Shown here: piece by piece, positions 57,463 to 64,000 of the stretch | Position numbering within the stretch: the stretch's first letter is position 1 | Layout: each line of letters starts with the position of its first letter | DNA from: Fallopia convolvulus | Lineage: Eukaryota; Streptophyta; Magnoliopsida; Caryophyllales; Polygonaceae | Assembly (NCBI GenBank): GCA_964016875.1 | Contig: OZ024721.1 | Location: 4,965,001-5,029,000 of the forward strand | Direction of reading: 5' to 3' | DNA length: 64,000 bases | The notes under the pieces: model-generated | Seen by the model: the letters and a program-made list of their open reading frames with translations, nothing else | Database searches by the model: none | What the model was told of the DNA's origin: nothing | Position numbers and translations under genes: made by a program

Positions 57463-58560
57463 AACTCATCTCCAAGGGCTACAACCGGTGATCGCGTCTA
57501 TAATGCGCCTACAATGATAGCTCGTGACCAACCGGGGTGGATCACTTTGCAGCGGGATGCACGCCGCCATTGCTTTGGGAGACTATATGGAACACCCGAA
57601 AAGGAGTGTTTCACCGAGTCGACCTTGTTTGTGCCCATGTCTTATGAGTTCGTTCTCTGGAGGATTCAATCAAAACAATATGGAGTGCATGTATGGTGCA
57701 ATAATTCCATGGAAATGCAAAGCAAAGTGCAAGATCACCTATTGTGATGAAGAAAGAAAAATATATGCGTGAAGAGCATTTTTATGTTCAAGTCAAAGTT
57801 TGGCATGGTGATACACATTATGTTGCCTAACTAAAATCACACAAGAAGAGTCAAAAGTAAGTTGGTGACAAGCGTTCCCAAACGAGCCAAAATGTCAAAA
57901 TTAAAGGCTAACTCACCATAGACTCTAGCCAAAAGGTGTGGTTCTTCAAGTGGTGCTAAGCATGGATGAGTCTCGATCGAGCTCGAAAGTGCAACCTGTC
58001 AAAATTCAATATACGATCTCCTTTGGTGCTATTTAACTCTAGTTAAGGTAAAAGATGTGAGCAATGGAGACTTGCCTAGAGGCGATGGTCGATCGATGGA
58101 GTTTTGAATCCAACCGAACAAAAGAGTGGTGGATTGATTCCTATCATATATAGGAGAAATTACACATCAAAGCAGGCCATAATATTGCAAGCAAGGCTTC
58201 ATATGCATTAGTATGTCATTTCCATGGAAAAGATGACCTTACATGAAAGTTGGAGAGGCGATCGAGTACAAAAAATGTCCAGCCTAGTTAGAACTCCTGT
58301 CGTTGAAATACAAGGAAGAGATTAGCTAAGAAATTAAGCTATTTAATTAAGCATGAAATGGATTAAAAGTTCAATTACAAGAGGCTATATAGTATACACT
58401 ATACGTGTACTAATATACCCACATAAATGGTGTTGAGAAATTCAGTCCATTCACTAATTAATTATGTAAAAATGGGTCTTCAAATGTGCTTCCATGGGTC
58501 AACCCACACAAAGCCCACGCATATTTTTGGATTAAACGGGCCCATAAATGTCTTATTATA

Positions 58561-59340
58561 GAACTACGTAGACTTGATTCCGTCACAAACGGATACGTAG
58601 GAAATTCAGCTTCAAATTCAAAACAAGTCTTGAATTCAGTCAGCCATATCAAATTGGTTCAAAATTAAAATAACACTTATCAAGAACTACGTGGACTTGA
58701 TTCCGTCTCAAACGGATACGTAGGAAATTCTAGATCAAGCTCAAATCAGCCTCGAATTCAGTCGCATACTCCAAATCAAATTTCATTTTCCAAAAGGGCG
58801 AACTACGATGATTTGATCCCGTAAGGGTACGTAGGAAGCTCGACATATAGCTAATGCTAATCGGGTTCAATCGCAACCTCAAATACAAATTTGTTCTAGC
58901 AAGAACTACGTAGACTTGATCCCTTCAACGGGTACGTAGGAAATTCGACACTAAATCCAAACGGGTCTCGAATTCAGTCACAATTCCAAAAAGCACAAAC
59001 CTAAATCAACACTCAAAGTGTTCTCAAGAACTACGACGATTTGATCCCGCTAAGGGTACGTAGGAAGCTTGACATATAGCGCAAATGCTCGTTGAGTTCA
59101 ATCACAACCATAAACCGAAAAATCAAACCCAAGTCCTAGTGGGAAATTTAGACAACCCTTCCTAGAAGGTGGGTTTAATTTTCTACACACCATGCAAATG
59201 ATAGTTGAACCGAGTTTAGGCAACCCTTCCTAGAAGGTGGGTTTAGGCTCGTTTCTCTGATGCATGAAAATTTAACCAAAAATTAAAACCTCTGAACTAC
59301 GTAAGGCTTGATTCTCTTTAAGGAGATACGTAGGCAACCC
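58561..59340 (+). repeat. GAACTACG...TACGTAGG dispersed tandem repeat, six copies
   Basis: Copies start at 58561, 58684, 58800, 58903, 59028 and 59294. Each has GAACTACG, a GATTTGATCCC-like centre and GGGTACGTAGGAA about 35 bases on. Spacing is 103-125 bases, with a gap of 266 before the last. Copies alternate between two subtypes. A second motif, CAACCCTTCCTAGAAGGTGG, occurs twice around 59152 and 59222. Confidence 0.88.
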
Positions 59341-59839
59341 GTTATAACTCGGGTTCAGCTCAAATAAAAAAACAAATTCAAAAATCTCCAATGAGTCTAT
59401 ATTATTGATAGAGTTGTAAAGATGTACAGATAAGGTTCGAACTTAAAAAATTAAATTAGATGTGTTTGTACAAAATTGTTTTCCTTTAACAAATTTTGTC
59501 TAACAGTCTCGGGTTCAAGTCCCGGCTCTTGCATTCTTTTTGTTAGATTTTTAAAGGGATTTTTATGCCTTGATGTAATACCTTTTTATTTAAATAAAAT
59601 CAAGCTTTTACAAGTTTTTTTTTTATTTGATGCCTCTTTATTTATTCAAAACTCCTACAACATTATACTAGAATTTTCTTGAATTGAATTTACTTAAAAA
59701 TTCTCTTTTAAAAGAGAAAGTAGAGGTTATAATGATATATTAAAATTCTCTCTTCATTTTGAGAAAAGTATTTATAAAAATTAAATATTATCTTATTTTT
59801 GGTTTAAAAACCTTGGAATATTGTGGATATTACAAGCTC

Positions 59840-61489
59840 ATGGGCTACAAATTTCGCATCGAGTACAAGTCAGGTGCCAGTAATCACGTCGCTGACGCGT
59901 TATCTCGCTGCATGATTGATGATGAGGCTACTCTGCAGCAATTTCTATCATTTGCGGCTCCACTGCCCGACATACTTCAGCGACTTCGTGCCGAAAATTC
60001 AGCATTGGATGATTTGAAGACGTGGCATGCAGCTGCTGCTGCCGGCACGCTCGTCGCGCCTTTCCGGGTGCATGACGATATTTTGTATTCTGGGCATTGC
60101 TTAGTGGTAGGCGCTGCTTCCCCGCTTAAGGCTGATATTTTAACTGAGTTTCACTCGTCGCCCAACGCTGTCCATCCGGGCGTTGACCGTACCTTTCGTC
60201 GCGTAGCGGAAGTATTCTATTGGAAAGGTATGCGAGCTGATGTTAAACGTTTTGTGGATTCTTGTTTGATATGTCAGTCAACTAAGTATAATACCGCAAA
60301 GCCTACCGGCTTAATTCAGCCTTTACCCGTTCCTCAGCAAGTTTGGGACAATGTGTCTATGGATTTCATAACGGGTTTACCTCCATCCCGAGGCCATACT
60401 AAGATTCTAGTTGTGGTCGACAGATTATCTAAGTACGCCCATTTCGGCGCACTTGGGCCCTCTTTTGACGCACCACGGGTAGCATCGTTGTTCATTGACT
60501 TGGTCGTCAAACTCCATGGAATTTCGGCTACTATTGTGTCCGACAGGGACCCCATTTTTCGCAGCAACTTTTGGTCGGAATTGCATCGCTTGAGCGGTAC
60601 TAAACTTCATCACAGCACGGCGTACCACCTGCTGATGGTCAGACGAAAGTCAAAAACCGTAGTTTGGAGCAGTATCTACGCGCCTTTACTCAGGGTCGGC
60701 CGCGTCGTTGGTTTGATTTTTACCGTGGGCTGAACTAGCCTTAAATTCTATGTATCACGAGGGCCTGGGCATGTCTCCGTTCAAAGCTCTGTACGGGCGC
60801 GATGCGGCGCCGATTGCCCGGGTGACTATCCCGTCCGGACCACCGACCCTAGCGTCGGAAGCCATGCGCGATAGGGAACAAGTTTTGGACCTCATCCGAC
60901 TTAATTTGTCCAAAATGTAGAAAGTATGGTTGTGCAGGAAAACAAACACAGAAAGGACGTCGAATTCCAGGTGGGGGACCGAGTCTTGTTAAAATTGCAA
61001 CCTTATCGCCAGCATTCGGTCAGTCGTCCTCTTTTCGCCAAACTAGCTCGGCGTTTTTATGGGTCATTTACTATTATTGAGCGTATTGGACAGGTTGCAT
61101 ATCGCTTAGAGCTCCCGCCTACAACACGTATACACAATGTGTTTCACGTATCGCTGCTTCGGCCATTCATTCCAGATGGTTCTCCAATTGTGTCGGCTTC
61201 CTTGCTTGCAGAATTTTTGTATGATCGGCCGATTTCCTAACCCGTGCGTGCCACAACCGAGTGTGAAGTGATCGTGGATGGCAATCCGAGGGTCGAGTGG
61301 CTCATTGAGTGGGCTGATGGCACACCTGCCAATGCTACGTGGGAACCCGTTGACGTGATTTCCCGTTCATTCCCAGATTTACGTCTTGAGGACAAGCCGA
61401 TGCTCATCGGGGGAGAGAATGATACGGGAGAAATATCAAGCATGAGGCCATCACGAGTTCGTCGTCGCCCAAGACGATATGAGGATTAG
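59840..61489 (+). pseudogene. Gypsy Pol, C-terminal part (integrase and chromodomain)
   Basis: Resumes RNase H with MGYKFRIEYKSGASNHVADALSR. Integrase has the zinc region HPGVDRTFRRVAEVFYWKG...CLICQSTK and the core SMDFITGLP and ATIVSDRDPIFRSNFW. Frameshifts occur near 60630 and 60730, and a stop near 60918. The C-terminal block VGDRVLLKLQPYRQ...FYGSFTIIERIG leads, after a TAA at 61238-61240, into a chromodomain: RVEWLIEWADGTPANATWEP. The last ~70 bases, ending in RRRPRRYED-stop, lie within the 3' LTR. Confidence 0.92.
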
Positions 61490-61824
61490 TCTTTTATATA
61501 TTTATATTAGTATTTTATAATTTTAGAGTAGTATTTTATAATTTCAGCATTATATTCAATTTATGTAATTTTTATAAACTAGAGCTTTGCTCTCTTCTCG
61601 GGTTTTCTTTACGGTTCTTTCCCGGGACGCCTTTTTTGAACCGTTAGGGCTTAGGTATAAATACTCTTGGTTTTCCTTCTCATAATTTATCCAAGAAATA
61701 GTTTGCCCTAATTTTCTCTTAGTATTCTCTTTTGTGTTATCCCGAGTCGGAATGCACATCGGATTAGGCTCAACCCCCTTGACCAACAAGGGTTCGATAC
61801 GCGGTCCACACAGGGCTCGTATCA
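61420..61824 (+). repeat. 3' LTR of the gypsy element
   Basis: 405 bp, matching 49155-49558. It is preceded by the purine-rich CATCGGGGGAGAGAA, which serves as polypurine tract while also coding for Pol. Confidence 0.94.
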
Positions 61825-62348
61825 ATGGGGGTTTAGGTGATTCCTGGAATGACCCATTCCCGATACCTTCTCATACCAAACACAAGGATGGTTTGAGTCA
61901 TTCCTAAACCCCATTCCCTATACCCAAGGTATAGAAACAAACAGGCCTAGAGATTCTGTCCCGCTCGTGGAGTCTGACAGGGTGACCCGATATCTCCTGA
62001 TCTATTTGTACTTTGCATTAAGAGACCGAGCCGACTCATTTTCCGTCTTCTAAGGAGTGGATTTCGATGAGGCTATCAAGGGCTGGTCCTGAGTTATCAC
62101 ATATTTTGTTTGTTGTTGACATTATGCTGTTTGTTGAGGCTTTTGTTGGTCAGATGAAGGTTATTCAAGGTTGTTTAGACGCTTTCTGCAAAGCGATTCA
62201 ATACATTAATCCCGAGAAGTCTAAGCTCTATGTCTCCCCCAATGTGAATCTCGTGGTTGTTGTGAATTTGCAAAGGGAAAGTGGGTTCACTGTTACAACT
62301 TATTTGGAAAAGTATCTTGGGATGTTGCTTTTCCATCAACAAGTGACA

Positions 62349-62472
62349 TCCGAGACTTTCCAGCCTCTCTTAGAAAGGATTTCCGCTAAACTGAATGGTG
62401 GAAAGGCCGTTCCGAGACTTTCCAGCCTCTCTTAGAAAGGATTTTCGCTAAACTGAATGGTAGAAAGGCCGT
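62349..62472 (+). repeat. 62-bp tandem duplication in the LINE fragment
   Basis: TCCGAGACTTTCCAGCCTCT and the following 42 bases occur twice in a row (62349-62410 and 62411-62472) with three or so differences. The duplication disrupts the RT frame. Confidence 0.9.
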
Positions 62473-62955
62473 TTTCTAAGCCTTGTTTGGCGTGTCACTC
62501 TTGCTAAATCGATTATTTCCTTTATGTCGGTTTATTCGATGGTTACTATGCTTCTTCCGAAGGAAGTTTTCTTTAAAATCGACTCCATTACGAGCAACTT
62601 TATTTTGGGTGGGAGTGAGTCCAGAACTCGTATGCATCTTGTTAGTTGGGAGGAGGTTTGTAAACCTAAAGATTGGAGGTTTGGGGTTCAGTTCCATGAA
62701 GGAGATGAACCTGGCCTTAGTCGGAAAGTTGAGTTGGAGATTTCTGACTGAGAATAATAAGTTATGGTTGGATGTGTTTAGGGCTAAATATGTTCGGCCT
62801 TCCCTGTGTGATAGATCAAATCCCTCTTATGTGTTGCGCAGTCTACGAGGTGGGCTCTGTAAGGTCATTATGGTTGGTACCCGTTGGTGTATTGGTCCAG
62901 GATCCATGGTTCGTTTTTGGCTTGACAGATGGCTTCTTGATACTTGTTTATTTTG

Positions 62956-63470
62956 AGTAGTCAAATGTCAATGTCTATTAAAATAATAATGTTAATTGTA
63001 AGAAGTGACAATTAATGTTAATTAGCTGAAAAGATTCGATTATACAAATCACAATAGAATTGAGATATAAATTTTTAAATTAATATTATTGATCCCATCT
63101 AATGAACGGACGGGTTAACCCTATAGTATTTAAAACAATGTAGTTTTTTGACCGGTTTTCTTTATTACTCAATATTTTGTACGAAATAGCTTTAATTATT
63201 CGGCAAAATACATCAACAGACCATTGAACTTGTATGTTTTTTTCAATCAGCCGACTATACTTTGAAATGTTCAAATAAACACCTAAATTTGACTAAATAT
63301 GTACTATTACACACTTTATGCTGAAGTGCCACCGCGCGTACACACCAATCGACCTTATTGCAAGTAATGTTCACTTAAATAGTTAAATGACATTTTTTAA
63401 TAATTTTCCTTTTCTTTTTTTCATTTCATTACTTTCTCCATTTCCTTTTACCTTCTTCCTTCCTCTTTCC
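62956..63470. other. Intergenic, no supported gene
   Basis: AT-rich, with no gene or bounded element supported. Confidence 0.5.
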
Positions 63471-63722
63471 CATTCTTGTACCCAAATTTGTAGACTTTGA
63501 AGGAGGCTGTGCCGAAGGACTTCTTCAATTCTTCCCCATTCTTGTACCCAAATTCAACCATCTCAAAAATTCCTCAAAACTAAACCAAAAAAAATCACAT
63601 TCTTGTACCCAAATGTGTAGACTTCAAAGAGGGTTGGTGCTGAAAGGGGCTTCTCCCCCATTCTTGTACACAAATTCAACCATCTCAAAAAATCCTCAAA
63701 ACTAAATCAAATTAAATCACAA
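63471..63722 (+). repeat. 127-bp tandem duplication
   Basis: CATTCTTGTACCCAAATTTG begins two consecutive copies (63471 and 63598), each containing a second internal CATTCTTGTAC...CAAATTCAACCATCTCAAAAA. A shorter duplication, CGTCCTGATTCTCTCTG, follows at about 63831 and 63878. Confidence 0.85.
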
Positions 63723-63943
63723 ACTCAGGCGGGCATGGGAAATCTGGAGCTAAAAAATTGAAACTTGAAGAGATGAAAAGAATAGTATCGGTGGCGGGCG
63801 AGATCTGATCGGAGTTGGGCTTGTTATTTCGTCCTGATTCTCTCTGATTCAGATCTGATAACCCAAGTGGTCATTCCGTCCTGATTCTCTCTGGTTCAGA
63901 TCTGAGAATTTCATATTTGTAGAGTTCGACGAGGCAGAGAAGA

Positions 63944-64000
63944 TATGCCGGCTGTGAAGAATTTGAACTCTCGAGTCCGTCGTTCAGAGAATTCCGAGTC
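63944..64000 (+). CDS. Possible start of a gene running off the window
   Basis: ATG at 63944 begins 19 open codons (MPAVKNLNSRVRRSENSES) that continue past the window edge. Upstream 63750-63940 is GC-richer, leader-like sequence. I do not recognise the peptide, and the call rests only on composition and an open frame. Confidence 0.25.

Larger units (their letters stand above)
52826..59834 (+). mobile_element. 7.0-kb TG...CA insertion without LTR pair, candidate solo LTR
   Basis: It begins TGTAACACCCCTATTTT and ends GTGGATATTACA, with 5-bp inverted tips TGTAA/TTACA and an exact 5-bp duplication AGCTC (52821-52825 and 59835-59839). Excision would rejoin the host RNase H frame (FFIRKL with MGYKFRIEY). 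The start motif recurs nowhere else inside, so there are not two LTRs, and no Gag or Pol domain is seen. A TATA box (56501) lies in the middle, and the last third has TACGTAGG-type repeats that I recall from LTRs of Tat/Ogre-lineage elements. A giant solo LTR fits best; a large non-autonomous element with lost LTR similarity is the alternative. Confidence 0.7.
49155..61824 (+). mobile_element. Ty3/gypsy chromovirus with nested insertion
   Basis: LTRs 49155-49558 and 61420-61824 (404 and 405 bp, TGATACGG...CTCGTATCA, about 97-98% identical) and an exact 5-bp duplication ATGGG (49150-49154 and 61825-61829). The primer site TGGTGCTTTCA follows the 5' LTR by two bases. The internal order is Gag, protease, RT, RNase H, integrase, chromodomain. 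Excluding the 7.0-kb insertion the element is about 5.66 kb, a normal size for a short-LTR chromovirus. Stops and frameshifts make it inactive. Confidence 0.95.
48681..61947. mobile_element. PIF/Harbinger-like MITE split by the gypsy element
   Basis: The left end GCCCTGTTTATTTTTATACC and the right end, reverse complement GGCCTGTTTGTTTCTATACC, are matching inverted termini. Without the gypsy element the MITE would be about 590 bp. Adjacent TAA on the left and TAG on the right may be the decayed 3-bp duplication. It sits in the LINE reading frame between MTK and RFCPARG. Confidence 0.72.
48540..62955 (+). mobile_element. Truncated LINE fragment split by a MITE and gypsy nest
   Basis: The left piece (to about 48680) encodes DVGFSNSWIAWIKECLYTASF and LLWNGEMTK. 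The right piece (from about 61949) continues RFCPARGV-stop-QGDPISPDLFVL. Together these form one plant L1 RT stretch with GVRQGDP. Farther right, the RT FADD equivalent (ILFVVDIMLF), TYLEKYLGMLLFHQ and a WCIGPGSMVRFWLDRWLLDT zinc-region lead follow in shifting frames to 62955. There is no poly-A tail, so both ends are truncated. Several stops are present. Confidence 0.8.

Noticed and set aside
59505..59530. tRNA-like T-arm (CGGGTTCAAGTCCCG)
   Set aside because: No D-arm, anticodon arm or matching acceptor strand upstream; it is probably a chance or SINE-derived fragment.

Overview
This is a plant nuclear window, most likely eudicot. The host genes have spliced exons with GT-AG (and one GC-AG) introns and belong to plant families. 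The rest is AT-rich DNA packed with plant transposon types: Ty1/copia, a Ty3/gypsy chromovirus, L1-type LINEs, Helitrons, Mutator-like elements, and hAT, PIF and Stowaway MITEs. I cannot name the species.

The left 18 kb is the gene-bearing part. It holds a decayed 5' exon of a GNOM-like ARF-GEF (GNL2 type, minus, 243-710), then small DNA transposons and a Helitron. An intact five-exon annexin gene follows (plus, 9050-11435), then an intact three-exon secreted pectin methylesterase without a PRO domain (minus, 12182-13502). Last is a two-exon calmodulin-binding-domain protein with a probable 3'UTR intron (minus, 15414-17789). For all three intact genes the exon lengths add up to an open frame.

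From 18.9 kb on there are no intact host genes. A non-autonomous Mutator-like element (18917-19978) has a perfect 9-bp target duplication. A copia element with unusual TA...TA termini (21409-25775, minus) sits in an older hAT-like repeat and has itself been hit by a GC-rich hAT MITE.

The region 25868-48180 reads as a set of nested insertions. A hAT MITE was split by a Helitron whose two ends lie at 26648 and 48051. That Helitron was hit by a LINE (27739-38218), which was in turn hit by a 9.5-kb Sirevirus-like copia element (28518-37979) carrying a third ORF. It also received a second LINE (38556-43199) and a smaller Helitron (44086-45483), and the smaller Helitron took a hAT MITE and a Mutator-like element with arrays of a TTGTTCAT motif.

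The second nest is 48540-62955: a LINE fragment split by a PIF-like MITE, split by a chromodomain gypsy element (49155-61824), split by a 7.0-kb TG...CA insertion (52826-59834). The last insertion has no visible LTR pair and no coding domain, and may be a giant solo LTR. Target duplications or restored reading frames support most of these joins. All retroelement ORFs carry stops or frameshifts, so no autonomous element is intact.
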